Below are positions 21,631 through 34,795 of a DNA stretch of 64,000 bases, one piece after another. Positions within the stretch are counted from its first letter, which is position 1, and each line of letters begins with the position of its first letter. The stretch is from positions 73,704,509 through 73,768,508 of the forward strand of contig CM073594.1 of assembly GCA_037074705.1 (NCBI GenBank), given 5' to 3'. The position numbers and the translations under genes were made by a program. The notes below the pieces were generated by a model that did no database searches, was not told the DNA's origin, and saw only the letters and a list, made by a program, of their open reading frames with translations. This DNA comes from Zhengitettix transpicula (Eukaryota > Arthropoda > Insecta > Orthoptera > Tetrigidae).

Positions 21631-23372
21631 AGATGCATCGAGAATTTTTGTGATAAAATTTGTTAAGCTTTATTGAAATTTACTATATGTTTTTATTATG
21701 TCTGTTTTAATATCCGTCATAAGTGGTCCCAAATTAAAGGGAAGAAGCGTCACAAAGTTTTTTTTATAAATGTAATTTTTTTATATATGTAATTTTTTAT
21801 GTTTATAAATATTCTGACTTTGCCAATTTACATTAATTAAATTTAATATATTCTATTGTGTGATGTCATTTTAAACTATTTCAACGTTATCTATCCTGGG
21901 CTGTAAATACAGTTAGTTTAATAACCGAATAAAAATATTCAGTAAATAAACCAAATATATGAATTACTAAATATTGGGAGATATTAAGACTATTTGTAGC
22001 TAATCCAGTACGAACGAAACACACGGAATGAAATAATCTCCGATAATGACAAAAAGCTCATAATTTCTTGAGTAGTCGGACCACAAATAATTAAAATCAA
22101 ATGTAGGATGAATAATTCAGATGTTGGCAATTTCTATTCTATAAATAACATGATTAACTCAAGCACCTGTATTCATAGATGTAGTCTATAAAGAGAGAAT
22201 GAGAAAGGGATTTCTCTATTATACACATATCGCGGTAAATTAGGATTGAAAAATCCCGGGAACCGAACCCAGGTCCTCTGCTTCGTACGCGGCGCTTCTG
22301 AAGTATCCTTGTCGATTCACGGTCCGGTAGGGATTTTTCCTATCCTATTCCGTTGAGTTTCGTAGCCCTTAGTAGATGAACTGAAATAATTAGGTGAAGA
22401 ACAACGACAGAAATGCGACGGATTGTATTACGTAAGACTGACGTCTTCCGACTACGTTTTTTGAATCGAACCGAATCTATTAATTTTCAAAATAGTCAAG
22501 GAAGGAGATGGTGGTAATTTTTCATTTCTAGAACCGGCGAATAAACAACTGCAGGAGTGCTTCAGGAGAAGACAGAAAAGAGAATCTAGGGCCAAGGTTA
22601 AGCAAACTTAATAAGTGAAGTAATGGCGATTTTAAAAAAAGGTGGTGTTGGTCCAGTTGAGAAGGAGGAACGCCGGCGATGGTGTCTTCCTCGTAGGAAG
22701 AGGTGCTTGATGGCGAGAATTAGGAAGGCCAAGAAGTGGTGTGTATCGGTGTCTTCCTGCCTCTTAACGCGGTAATTTCGCTTGTGGGCGTCGCTCGCAT
22801 CCTCCACACGCAGAGACCACGGCCCTTACACGCAATATCTGCGTCTTCATTACGTTTAGCCCAATAAAGTGATGCAAAGCAAACACGGGGACGGAGGGGA
22901 CAGATCACAGAGAACTCTGTAAAGGATATTCATATACACCGTAGCAGTCCTTCGCTTCAACCAGCAGATCAAAAGCCAAAATGACGAGAAATCATTCTGA
23001 TTGGACGGACAGTTTTGTAAAGAGAACCGAGTAGCTTATGTATCTCAACTACATCACCGGAAAGGGACATATCTCAAAATTGTAAAAGGCTCATGACGTC
23101 GTAAAGGCAAATTTAAATTCCCTAGAGAAAATCCACGTACGGTAAATCCTCGCAGCGGGATCAAGAACTATTCTCCACTGCAATCCACATTTAGCGATTT
23201 TATTGTCTTTATAATTATATTAATAATAAAGTCAAGATTAAAAAATTTACAGCAAATGAAACACCAGAATATATTGTAAAAGATTTATTAAATTCCCAAA
23301 AAATATATTTAAAACGAGCCATGGTTTTGAATTTAATGTATGACTTATAATCCTATTATTAATATTTGATAT
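21631..23372. other. Mostly AT-rich, no gene
   Basis: AT-rich apart from the SINE remnant at 22.25 kb and a GC-richer block at about 22500-22920 without supported features. Confidence 0.4.
22240..22345 (-). mobile_element. tRNA-derived SINE remnant
   Basis: Minus strand has CTGGGTTCGGTTCCCGGGATTTTTC: a B box followed by the same ATTTTTC word seen at 12.37 and 58.73 kb. An A box is not clear. Confidence 0.45.
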
Positions 23373-24115
23373 TGTAATACTAATAAGAGGCCAGTAATTA
23401 TTTAAATAATTGGATTGATTAACGGTACTAATTTAAAAGACAACAATGTGTCGGCGGTCTTTGTTGCGGGCTGTGAGCGCTTTCTGAGGCAGTCTGGTTG
23501 ATATTATGGTAGGGAGCGGAACATTGACAGAGAACGATCAACGTGGCCCAAGTTTAAAATTCGACCGAGACAGTTATAAGTTTTAAAAATCCAAGTATAA
23601 AGTATGGACAGAGAGATACATTATAAAAAAACCCGCAAAGCATGGCCTTTTAGTGTAAAAAATAGTGTACCCAAGCCCCGAAACTAAGTCTGGTACCAGC
23701 AGGACATTTGTAAGTAGAAACAAAGTTAATTAACTTTGTAAACGATAGTTAAAGGTATTCGTCAGATTTCGTTCGTCTCATTTTTGGTTTTGGATTGTTA
23801 ATTACTCAATTTATAAATTATTTGATTGTTCTTTACTTATCAAGCCCAAGTGAACGACCCTGAGAGTAATGTTATCAAATTGCTAAACTTTGAGATTTAA
23901 ATGTTTTTAATCACAGAGAAAATGTCGTAAATTTATATTCAATAAATTAAATGTCTCATTTAGGTTTTGATTGTAGATTTCGTTCGTCCTAGTTTTGGTT
24001 TTGGATTGTAGATTTCGTTCGTCTCACTTTTGGTTTTGGATTGTTAATTACTTAATTTATGTAACAATAAAATCTTGTTTCTTTACTTATTAAGCCCATG
24101 TAACTATTCATTACA
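23373..24115 (+). mobile_element. Family L solo-LTR-like element, copy 3
   Basis: 743 bp, TGTAATACTAATAAGAGGCC...ATTACA, flanked by ATAT at 23369-23372 and 24116-24119. Shorter than other copies. It has an internal triplication of a TTTCGTTCGTC...TTTTGGTTTTGGATTGT unit near 23780, 23970 and 24015. Confidence 0.78.
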
Positions 24116-26577
24116 ATATATTATATAAATATTAATTAAATTAAGAAAATAATAATCCTGCTGCAGTCTTTCATCATCGTATTATTAGATATAAAAATAA
24201 ACAACAAACTCGGAGCCATTTTAAGATTAATTAAACATCATTGCCTGTCTTGCATTTCAATGACTAAAAGATTCAAAACCAAGAAAGACACAAGGCATTG
24301 CAAGTGATTTATTAAACTCAAAACCATGGGTCATTTTAAATATATTTGATAGTAATTAATAAATAAATTACAATATCTTCTGGACTTTCATTTGTTGTGA
24401 ACTTTTTAAACAAGACTCTCTTTTGTTACCGAATTTTCTATGATTTCTTTTTCTGTATCGTGAGTGAAGTGTTTTCTGTCAGTAGAAGCTGAAGATGGAA
24501 AGAGAACGTCGACGGTCGCGTATTTGCTATAACAAGTATCGTATTCCGATGTTGTTGTTTTAGAGAGGGCAGTTAACCCTAAATCAGAGGGATATATATA
24601 GCCACGTTGCAGAGTAACTTTTAATTCCTCACACCCTTTTGTCTCTCTCCTGATTGGATAGAGAACCAGGGGGCGCGAATTCCCAGGACGAGCAATAAAA
24701 AGACTTGGAATTGGCCTCCCAACACCCATAATGCCCCGACTAATGCCCACGTCGAATTAACCGTAGAGAGAGCGGGATCCATAATTAGCGCAGACGTCGT
24801 ACAAATCAGGGGGGCGGAGGTCTTGAGGGAGGTCGCAGAAACCTTCAGAGACTCCATAAAGGGAAGGAGCTGGAGCCAATGATAGCTACGAGGGGTCGTT
24901 CGGAAAGTTCTCGGCCCGATACGGATATGACGCTAGTAGGCACGATTCACGTTAGATGGAATATTTTTAAGTAGACGAGGGTTTCTGGAATCTAGTTGCA
25001 GCGTTTCCTCACCCCAAGCACTTCTCCCTCTATCAAGTGTCACGTCCTTGTGTTATATTGTCTTTATCCTCTGTCTGTTGCCATTATGCTTTGTGGATAA
25101 ATCCTTACGTCCTTCCCCAGGCGAAATATTTCTCCCAGATATCCACTCTGACTCTCCTAATAATCACTGTCAAGTTCCTCGTGCTTCTATAAACCAAAAT
25201 CGGACGACGCGATGGGAAAAAAATAAACCAAATTATATATTTTGTAATGTATTAGAATGACATTAGCATTTCTTTGCAGTTTTTCTGACCATATTTCTGT
25301 CTGTTTGTTTCAGGTGAGTTCCTTGTTCTCTTTTATCTCCAGTACTGATCCAGCTGCCTCGCGGTAAGTCCACTAAAACAGCGTTCAATTTTCTATTTTC
25401 CTGGTTTGTGACTGGAGGCTATTTCTCTGTGAATATTCCGTGTTGAGAATCCAACTATCTTGAGACATAAAATGCGGGATCTTATTCGCTTTGTCAATTA
25501 AGTTGTCTCATTTAGAGCTATGAAGACGTGTGAGTTTGAAACGCAACAATTAATGGTGTGGGAGTCGGTCTCATAAATATCCTCATGAACAGAGAGAGCG
25601 CGCTCGGACGCCGCCTTCCTACCGTTAATGTAAAGGAAAAATTTACGTCTCTTTGGACTTTTAACAACTGAATAGTGTAGTTCTGTCGCTCTAGGCTCTT
25701 GTAGTTTTAGGTTTTTTACCACCTGAAGAAAGGATCAAGCATTCCATAAACGTTTTGTGGTAATTATCTCATCACTTATTTTGTCTGTATTTGGCTATTA
25801 CGTAACAGTTGCCTTTTTTCGTATTTTCGTTTCGTCATGGGCGCTGCAGCCAAAAAAACGTATTCACGTTAAAATAAATATTTTTTTATGTTATAGTGTG
25901 AATTAATCCCCATGACTACGGATGCCCTGAATTAGTTGACGCCCCTCTTTCAACAGATGCATCGTCCGGACCGTTTACATTTTTCCAAGTCTTTTTTTTA
26001 TTGACACGTCGTCAGAAAAATATCGACCAAAGTTAATGTCTTTATGAATTGAGCTCGAATAATGGATTCCCGTTAGTCTTGGTTAGTGTTTGCAAACTGC
26101 CGTGGTTGGTAACACTGAGTACAGAGAGAAGTTCCCCTGCCAGGGCACAGACACGTTCCATGTTCCAGGCGCTGACGTCACAACCCCCGAGGTCGAGGCT
26201 AATCTAGTGGATATTATTGATAAAGGCCGCAGGTGGCCGCGGTAAATTCCTTCTCCTGCTGCTGCTGCTGCTGAAGGAAGGTCTCTGTGTGTGTGTGTTA
26301 ATGGCGTCGGGCGTCGGCGATGGCCCCGTCGAGTATCGTCAGCGCCGCGCTGATTTAGGCGTCCCGACGGCGACGCACCTGCACTGCGATATAACGGCCA
26401 GGCTCAGTTGCGCCGGGGATAAACTCAGCAGCTTTCTTCTCCTTGTGGCGCTGCTCTAATTACAGCTGCGGCCCGCCCCCATACGTCAGCCGTAACGACC
26501 CACCAAATCCAAACTCACGTCCACGGATAAACCCCTGACGCTTCAATCAGTCTAGCATCACACTACAAGGGCAAATA
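24116..26577. other. Unique sequence, no gene supported
   Basis: Contains scattered frames of up to about 110 codons (for example minus 24406-24857) with no domain, and a CTG trinucleotide run at about 26254-26272. A degenerate CTGAAGA...TAAACGTT hammerhead-like word lies at 25723-25755. Confidence 0.35.
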
Positions 26578-27250
26578 ACGCGGAGGTGACTCTGGTTACT
26601 GTCACGCTCAAGGAAGTGCCCCAGGGTGGACTCTCCCCTCTAGCACCATAGGAAGGGACGCGGAGGTGACTCTGGTTACTGTCACCCTCAAGGAACGCGC
26701 GTGTCTGGAGTGCCCCAGGATGGACTCTCCCCTCTAGCACCATAGGAAGGGACGCGGAGGTGACTCTGGTTACTGTCATCCTCAAGAAACGCGCGTGTCT
26801 GGAGTGTCCCAGGGTGGACTCTCCCCTCTAGCACCATAGGAAGGGACGCGGAGGTGACTCTGGTTACTGTCACCCTCAAGGAACGCGCGTGTCTGGAGTG
26901 CCCCAGGGTGGACTCTCCCCTCTAGCACCATAGGAGGGGACGCGGAGGTGACTCTGGTTACTGTCACCCTCAAGGAACGCGCGTGTCTGGAGTGCCCCAG
27001 GGTGGACTCTCCCCTCTAGCACCATAGGAAGGGACGCGGAGGTGACTCTGGTTACTGTCACCCTCAAGGAACGCGCGTGTCTGGAGTGCCCCAGGGTGGA
27101 CTCTTCCCTCTAGCACCATAGGAAGGGACGCGGAGGTGACTCTGGTTACTGTCACCCTCAAGGAACGCGCGTGTCTGGAGTGCCCCAGGGTGGACTCTCC
27201 CCTCTAGCACCATAGGAAGGGACGCGGAGGTGACTCTGGTTACTGTCACC
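26578..27250. repeat. 94-bp minisatellite, seven units plus a partial
   Basis: Units begin (CGGAGGTGAC) at 26581, 26661, 26755, 26849, 26943, 27037, 27131 and 27225. All are 94 bp except the first, which is 80 bp with a deletion around AACGCGCGTGTCTGGA. Units differ by only one to a few bases, so expansion was recent. Minus-strand translations of ~63 residues recur with the same period but are artefacts. Each unit holds ACTCTCCCCTCTAGCACC and ATAGGAAGGGA, resembling the R word ACTCCCCTTTAATAGCATAGGAAGGGA. Confidence 0.95.
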
Positions 27251-27420
27251 GAAACGACGTGGGGCAAGTATCGAGGACCCGATATACCTCGTGCAGGCTT
27301 ATATAAGGTTTTTCCAGCATTGCATCGAGGTGAATGGCCGGGTTGGTTTCTTAAACTAAAATCACTCAGACTACCTTGCCCCTCCTTTATTATCCTCCCA
27401 TTTCTTCCCGTATGAAAATT
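27250..27420 (+). mobile_element. Old family R fragment beside the minisatellite
   Basis: R blocks in order but diverged: CGTGGGGCAAGTATCGAG, CCTCGTGCAGGCTTATATAAGG, CCAGCATTGCATCGAGGTGAATGGCCGGG. The minisatellite occupies the position of the neighbouring R segment and may have arisen from it. Confidence 0.55.
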
Positions 27421-27842
27421 CTTGTATGAAGTTGTCTCAAGTAGTCGATCCAGAAGAAAGTGGTTACCAATTTGTTAAAGTAAACATTCCATAAATAATT
27501 CTTTTTACTCCCAAGAAACCAATTAAGAATTAGTCCTTAAATTTTTATTAGGTTGTATTTATTAGCCATGCAGAGCTTTCCATGTCCAGGACCATTTTCA
27601 TTTGAAAATTCCGTTATAATATAGTGAAGTACATTTAAAATCTTCGATTGACTAAAACATTTTACGTCATTCTTTTTATAATTTCAACATTTCCTTATAT
27701 TTAAAATATTATTTCGTAGAACGTCTATTCCAAAGTTCAGGCTGCCAGTGTATGGAATATCACAACTACGGTACTGTAGTTTTTACAGATAAAGAGGATG
27801 AAGTTCAAGTCTCGTGGGAAGAAGCCCATCTCTGACCAGTTC
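27421..27842. other. AT-rich, no gene seen
   Basis: No supported feature. Confidence 0.45.
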
Positions 27843-28090
27843 CACCCTTACCTCATCATCATCATCATTGGCTCAGCAGTCCAGCGTGGGCCTCGGACTT
27901 CTTCAGAAGCTCCTGCCATTCGTTTCCGCCAATTCTTCACTCCCAACGTTCTAATATCATGATTATATTCTCACCTCACTTTATGTCATCCAACTTGTGT
28001 TGTCCCTTCTGGTTTAGTCCTGTTGTTCTCCATCCTCGTTATATCTCCTGTCCCGACCAGTCTTCCAATTGTAATACCCTCCTGTGATCT
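27843..28090 (-). mobile_element. LINE 3' terminal fragment with (ATG)n tail
   Basis: On the minus strand a stretch with a W-R-K...GASEEV-like translation and CCACGCTGGACTGCTGAGCC is followed by ATGATGATGATGATG. This resembles the 3' end of non-LTR retrotransposons that terminate in a trinucleotide microsatellite. It is too short for a clade assignment. Confidence 0.45.
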
Positions 28091-28116
28091 ACCTCTCTGA
28101 CTGCTCTTAATATGAT

Positions 28117-28595
28117 TTTTTTAGTAACAGGCTACATGAGGGTAATCCGCGTGGTAGAAACACCAATTTAATAGCACACGAAGGGATATGAAATGGGGTA
28201 CGCTGAAGAGTAGAGGAAGATAGCCAAGGGTTAACAAGGGCCCGGGCTTTAGTTTAAGGATCCTACCCGGCATTTGCCTAAAACTTATACAGGTCAAACC
28301 GTGGAAGAACTGCATTAGGTAGGTCGGGCAGTAGATAATTTTCCCCCGCCCTACCGATGGCGGGAGATGGATTTGATGCGGGGACGCAGCATTCGCTTCT
28401 CAGTGCGTCGACTAGTTTTTGGAGGCAGCTGGTCGACTATTCTAATGGAGGTATAGCGGACAGCTCTTATCGTATTCCCTAGGTCTGCGACCCAGAAACA
28501 TACACCTCTCAGAACAGGCTGAGGTGCCTCGGCTTGTGTGAATCTTAGTTCAAAAACGAAGAGAGAAAAAGGTATCCCCTAATATGATATATATT
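28117..28595 (-). mobile_element. Family R, copy 13
   Basis: Near full-length antisense copy, more diverged than its neighbours (for example CATTTGCCTAAAACTTATAC and GTTCAAAAACGAAGAG). The 5' hairpin is missing. Confidence 0.75.
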
Positions 28596-28624
28596 TTTAA
28601 TTTTTTTTTTTAAAAAAAAGGAAC

Positions 28625-29165
28625 ACATGCAGTCTGCGAGGGCTATTCTCTCGTAGGCAGTAACTGCGACTGATATTCTCTCGCAGGCAGAACCTTGTAG
28701 GAGAGACAGGAGGAAGCTACCTTTGGGGATGCCTTTTCCTCTCTCCGTTTTTGAACTAAGGTTCCCACAAGCCGAGGCACCTCGGACTGTTTTGAAAGGT
28801 GTATGTTCTCGCAGACCTTGGGCATACGGTAAGAGTTTTTTCCTGTTCCCATTGGAACAGTTGGCCAGCTGCCTCCTAAACTGGTCGAGGTACGGAGATG
28901 GGAATGCTGCGACCCCACAGCAAACTCTTCTCCCGCTATCCGAAGGGCGACCTACCTGACGCAGGTTTTTCTAGGGTTTTCCCTGCATTAATTTGAGGCC
29001 AATGCCGGGTAGAATCCTTAAACTATAGCCCGGGGGCCCTAGTTAACCCTTGGCTACCTTCCTCTACCCTTCCGTATCCCGCCTTTCAAATCCCTTCCTA
29101 TGCTATTAAAGGAGAGTTGCCACCATGTGGATTACCCTCATGGAGCCTGTTACCCTAAAAAAAAT
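28625..29165 (+). mobile_element. Family R, copy 14 (duplicated 5' hairpin)
   Basis: Full-length sense copy. The 5' end has two successive hairpin modules (CTGCGAGGGCTATTCTCTCG, then TGATATTCTCTCGCAGG) before the AACCTTGTAGGAGAG block. The 3' end is GTTACCCT plus A-run at about 29160. Confidence 0.82.
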
Positions 29166-29182
29166 TATTTTTCATTTTTTTA

Positions 29183-29497
29183 AAGGTGTAGACAGGCTAT
29201 GTATAGGGTAATTCACATAGTGGCAACTCCACTCTTATAGCATAGGGAAGGGAGTGAAAGAGGGGATGTGGATAGATAGTGCTAGGTCCGGGCTATGATT
29301 TAAGGATCTTACCCGGCAATTCGCCTAAAACCGTAGAAAAACCTGCTCCTGGTAGGTCGGGCATTTGGTACTTGTCCCACGCCCTTCCGATGACGGGAGA
29401 GGTGTTTCCTGTGGAGTCGCAGCTTTCCCCTCGCTGTGCCTTGAGCTGTTTAGGAGGCAGCTGGCCTACTATTTCAATCGGAATAGCGGACAACTAT
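29183..29497 (-). mobile_element. Family R, copy 15 (3'-end variant, truncated)
   Basis: Antisense; tail subtype TAGACAGGCTATGTATAGGG; stops after AATAGCGGACAACT, as copy 19 nearly does. Confidence 0.75.
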
Positions 29498-29908
29498 TTT
29501 TCGTCGCATTGCCAACCAGGGTCATTACCGCTTACATACAAATAAAATGGCATCCATGGATTTTCTATTAACAATATCCATTACTTATGGGAACTTATAA
29601 CAATTTTTTACCAACATTTCTGAAAGTATGTATCCGTAATAGGAGACCCAGATTACTTTGAGGAAGTTCAGTTTAATTTTTCTTCCACTCTTAGTCCTGT
29701 GGAGAGATGCCCTGCAAAACAACGGAACGTTAGAGAACGATTTATTTGCTGATGTAATACGTTTCTGGATCTCAGCACATCTAAATTTAGGCGATTTACC
29801 TCACATCTACTTATTTGATATATTAACAATTTTGAATGTAATAATACTAAAAAAAACGACCTTCGAACAGACAAACTTGCAATAGATAAACAAACGCTAA
29901 GAAATTTT

Positions 29909-30003
29909 TAATTTAAAAGTGCCGGATTGGCGTCCTCAATCTTAAGTTGTTCGCCTTTAGGAAATGTCGCCAATCCGCGTCGAAACGTCCGGCATTTTTA
30001 AAT
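29909..30003. repeat. Small inverted repeat
   Basis: AATTTAAAAGTGCCGGATTGGCG at the left is matched by the reverse complement on the right. The right arm additionally contains GTCGAAACGTC at about 29978-29988, absent from the left arm. It resembles the short pLTR-like inverted repeats at 11.6 kb. Confidence 0.5.
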
Positions 30004-30005
30004 TT

Positions 30006-32500
30006 AAATTTTATTAGTATTTCTTGCATGCATTTGGTTTTCTCTCGGTCTGTGGTGAAGTGGTTCTTCTGCTCTTGACAATATCTATATCTTCTACATA
30101 TGTAAGGATCTGTACATATTTATAAAAGATAGTAGCTCTCGCGTTTATTCCAGCATGTGTTTTAACCTTCTCAAGTGCTATATAAAGAAGAGACAGACTA
30201 CGGCATCTCCTTGACCTTGGTTTGGACGTCATTGACATTGCGTATTTCCCATCGTATCTGTAACGAAGGCAGCACGGTTCCTCCATTGCACAGCACAGCC
30301 ACGCTCCACTAACATCAATGTTAATCAGGATTAGAATCCATGGTACGCGGGAACGCAACCAGAGGTTGGCTGCTGTGGCTTGTCGCTGGTTCACTCGCGA
30401 GGTTCTGGACCTTTGCGGGTGTTGACAGAATCCGCACCTCCTGCGCTTTTTTTTTAACGGAATCCTCACATTTGTGTAGGTGTACATTGCGGTCCCTGAC
30501 AATGGATCCATTGTGGTGAAGCAGTGTGTGTGTGTGTGTGCAGAGCAAATACGGAGCAGCGGAGCAGAGGAGAGGAGAGTTTGGCTCCCACATTCCTCCG
30601 CACCCGCCGCAAAGTAGATTTCACGCAAATTGTTCCGCCGAGCCGGACTCCTCGTACAAAGAAACACAGACCGAAAAAACAACAACTCGACCGTGGGAGC
30701 TCAGGCAGGGAAAGTGTTACGAGTAAACCACGTGGAGTCGTGAGTTAATCACTCGTTAACGCGGTCCCAGCATGGACCACTGCATGCTACAGGTCACATT
30801 CTTCAAGGACCGCTCTGTGTAATGGCCGTCGCGGTTGCGAGCGACACAAAATCAGGGCAATCGATTTGTGTGTGTTCCCTCGTCTTTCTTGTTTTTGGAT
30901 TGGTCCCTGATGGGCCACTTTGCCTCTCTGCGTGTGTTGTAAAGGCTTGTTTTTACCCCCAACTCCTCTCCGCCTAGATGGAGGTGTGTACGTAGTCTTT
31001 AGTTTTCAGAAGCTGCCGGGGGTGGTTTTCGGATTGCACCCCTTCCCCCCTCCACGGGCAATAAAGTCGCCAGTGTGACATTAGCATGTCCCAGTCGGGT
31101 CAGAAATGGCTTGTATAATTTTATAGGCTGGCGTATATATTACCCCGGCTCTGAGTGTTCCCTCGGGTCACTCATACGCCCCCAAACCAAGAACTGGAGC
31201 ATCCCCCTCGCCTAATAAAACACCGGAAATAATATAGTCCCGTTGTCCGATTCCCACAACAACAAGAACAAACGCGACTCGGTGACGTCATCAGACACTT
31301 TCTCGTCAAGCTGCTTTAAGGAAACAATATAAGAACAATTTGAAATTTAATGACAACAACGCAGGATTTAATTAAAAGATAATATTAATCTTCCGTTGTC
31401 TGATTTACACCAGAACCAGACAATGCTGGGACTCAGTGAACTCAATGTGACGTCATAGCACTAAAAATAATTTCACAATAAATTTAATACAACTGACGGT
31501 TTAATTCAGAGATAGGGGTTGTATTCCCTGATATAGAAAGAAGAGTAGGAGGACAAAACGTCTTGTAGTGGTATGTTTTTTTTTAAAATGATGAATTAAG
31601 AGGATATTTTACAGAATTTAATAATCATCCAACTGAACATGGACAATTAAAATTAAAATACAAAATACAGTGTTCAGTCAGCCGGGAAAAACAATCTGAT
31701 CCTTTAATCTCAAGTTAAACCATGGTCTACGATAATTCCCCCAGGCGCGTCAAGGATTCAGACACTTGGCAGTTACCTTGCGTTGATGTCTGGCCGTGGT
31801 CGTGTGGCACCCTCGATCTCTCTGGAAACTGCAAGTTTGGGGCTGTACGTTCGTCGCTGGCGACGGTTTTTTTTATCAGTCCTCCTTTTATTTACAGGCC
31901 CCTCGCTGGATGTGAAATATCGATTGTCTCGATCATCTAAGGATCGATTTTTCCTGAACCAAGAAATGTGATTGGTTCAGGCAGTCACGTGGTTAATTCA
32001 ATTTCTGTGATTTTCCGAGAGATGTTTCCCACGGTGCGACAGTCCAGATAAGTTCCGAGGGTAAACATCCTACGTGTCTAAGCCCAGACCAAAGGGATTA
32101 TCTACCCGCATCGGCGGCGCCTCGTCACATTCCACCTTGCCAAGCTCTCAACCCTTGCTAAAATCTAATTATATAAAAATGATATATATATATATATATC
32201 AATAATAAAACTATCGCGCTACAGTCTGTACTCTGAAAATGGATATTGATGTAAAATTGCCTTTAAAAATTTTTAAAGTCACTACATAAAATAATTAAAA
32301 AACCAATAATTCATCGACTTGTCCTTGAACAATTTTCGGCATTTACCGTATTCATCTGAATTGAAAAAACCCTACATATTCGAACATCCAATTCCTGTAC
32401 CTTCTTAACTTAACGTCCATGAACCCAACACTTACAATCCCAACAACAATCTGCCTGTCATCACCACTAAAGTAAAATATCTTAATTTATCACCTCATTC
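30006..32500. other. Unique region, no gene supported
   Basis: Mostly unique, moderately GC-rich to about 31250, then AT-rich. A minus-strand frame of about 220 codons (30014-30685) spans (CA)n and has no domain, so I treat it as chance. A short (TA)n tract is at 32183-32199. Confidence 0.35.
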
Positions 32501-33015
32501 CTACTAATTTACTTTCTTTATAATCATTTAATATACACATCATTTTACATTTAATTATCACTTACGAACCACAGCGTAACATTTTTATTTATATATTGTG
32601 CTATACACATGATTATTTAAATGAATAAAGGAAGGAAGTCGAAATTAAAACAATATTTTTTTAAAAGATAACAATGATTATTTATTTGACAAATTTGTGT
32701 TTTGTAAAATTTACATTTATATTTTTAAATAAATTGCCTCAGCTTTTTATGAGATTCCTACTAATTTAAATTCTTTATAATCATTTAATATACACATCAT
32801 TTTACATTTAATGATCACTTACGAACCACAGCGTAACATTTTTATTTATATATTGTGCTATACACATGATTATTTAAATGAATAAAGGAAGGAAGTCGAA
32901 ATTAAAACAATATTTTTTTAAAAGATAACAATGATTATTTATTTGAGAAATTTGTGTTTTGTAAAATTTACATTTATATTTTTAAATAAATTGCCTCAGC
33001 TTTTTATGAGATTCC
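32501..33015. repeat. Tandem duplication, 257-bp unit x2
   Basis: Unit 32501-32757 is repeated at 32758-33015 with only a few differences (for example GAAATT versus GACAAA words). The unit is non-coding and AT-rich. High identity implies a recent duplication or an assembly artefact. Confidence 0.92.
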
Positions 33016-33726
33016 AAATTTCCGGGTCGCTTATAGGGCCTCTATTAAAGGCAGTGATTTGCAAATTTTACCTAGTTACAAAAAAAAATGAAATTAAAAT
33101 TTAAAATAACTAAATTTTATCCCAAAACAAAAACTATTAGAAACCTGAAAAGTTATTTAAATCTGGCAAAGAAGTCTGGCGGTAAACGATATTTACGTAA
33201 AGGTTTAGAGAATAAAGTTTGTTTTTTCCATACCATTTATATAAAGCTACTCTGGTTTGTACACTCGTGATTATTTAATTTTTATATAACACTAATTTCA
33301 TAAACAGGCCATAGCACTGATTTTATTCTCAACTCACTTTCCAAAACATTGGGCGCCTTCCTGAATTCGTATTATCACGGTCTCTTTGATGAGGAGCATC
33401 TTTAATAGAAAAAACATTATATTAAGCCCATACTTTGCTGAATTCGACCATCACAGACTCTAGCTCGGACTACCATTGTCAGGACCTCCAAAACACACTG
33501 ACTGTCTCCCACACACACCATACTGCCTTAACTCCCAAACACACACTTCTTCTCCGAATATCTGAGTAACTGTCGACTCTAAATTTCTGAGCGTCGACAA
33601 TACACTGTAGAAACCATTATAGTCTCTGCATTCTCGCGCCAAACAATGCTCTGGACTCAAAGTTACGCCGCCAATAATTAAAGAAATAATTTTAATAAAG
33701 CATTTCGTTACACTTTTGTAATCTCT

Positions 33727-33728
<2 letters not shown>
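33016..33728. other. No gene seen
   Basis: AT-rich and unremarkable; short frames only. Confidence 0.45.

Positions 33729-33795
<67 letters not shown>
33729..33795. repeat. (TA)n microsatellite
   Basis: Over 30 TA units forming the left target flank of L copy 4. Confidence 0.95.
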
Positions 33796-33798
<3 letters not shown>

Positions 33799-34739
33799 AA
33801 TAATGAAATGAAATATTAATTAATAAATTATTTAAACAAAATTATTTCCATGAATTTAAATCAATAGTTCGTTTATGAAACCATTTATTTATTTTATTTT
33901 AAAGTGAAGGATTATTAAATAATTACAACATTCTTTAAACTTTACAATACAATTTACTTTTATTCAGTAGAAATTTATAACATTTTTATATAAGATTAAT
34001 TACATTTAAAGTTTTCAATGTTTAGAGATTTTATAACACTTTTCTCAGGGTCATTTATCAGGGCCTGCTAAGTAAAGAACCAATGTTACTCAATCATAGA
34101 ATCTACAAACAATCAAAATAAAACGAGAAAGGGAAATCTGACGACTTTACCTTTAATTATCGTTTACAAAAACTTAATTATTTGGTTTCTACTTGCAGAA
34201 TATTTGGCTGGTACCAGACTTAACTCTCCTGGGGTCGCTTACAATTCACACTAACAGGCCATGAAAACACTGACTCTACACTTGATTGTACAAAACACGG
34301 TCGTAGCATTCGAGTTTCTCCTCTGGGAACTGGAACTGCTGCTCCCTCCGGATTATTAGTTAGACAGATTGTTACAAAATTGTCTCTATGTAGAAACTGA
34401 TGACGGTCTCGGTACTCGTAGAAATTTTAATGTGGCGCTAATTATTACGTTACTCTTTGCAGTTTTACAATGTATTTCACTGTCCAAAACTTTATACTAA
34501 TTATTCTAAAAACTTGTAACCTTCTCGGCTTGATCTATACGCCGGCCACGCTGTTCGTTGTACGCCTCTCGATTTCTGACTTCCTCACCCAACTTCAACT
34601 CCAGACCGACTGTTTCAGAAAAAGCCTTCACGGCCGAACAAAACTCGCCTATACATTGTTGCCTTTGAAAATTTGAACCGCTAACAAATCATCATAACTA
34701 TCCAATTATTAAAGTCATTAATGGCCTCTAATTAGTATT

Positions 34740-34742
<3 letters not shown>
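33796..34742 (-). mobile_element. Family L element, copy 4
   Basis: 947 bp, TGTAATAATG...GTATTACA. On the minus strand it begins TGTAATACTAATTAGAGGCC. The flanks are ATAT within (TA)n. It closely matches L copy 6 (shared GGCGAGTTTTGTTCGGCCGTG). No primer-site-like word is visible near its 3' end. Confidence 0.8.

Positions 34743-34792
<50 letters not shown>
34743..34792. repeat. (TA)n microsatellite between two L copies
   Basis: About 25 TA units separating L copies 4 and 5. Confidence 0.95.

Positions 34793-34795
<3 letters not shown>

Noticed and set aside
26558..27267. Series of ~63-residue near-identical minus-strand proteins
   Set aside because: They repeat every 94 bp and are simply translations of the minisatellite.
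30014..30685. 223-codon minus-strand open frame
   Set aside because: Crosses a (CA)n run and a lysine-rich homopolymer, has no domain and no clear ATG-based start; most likely chance.
31500..31580. Hammerhead-like word near ACAAAACGTCTTG
   Set aside because: The upstream box (CTGATATA) departs too far from CUGANGA and no stem is evident.
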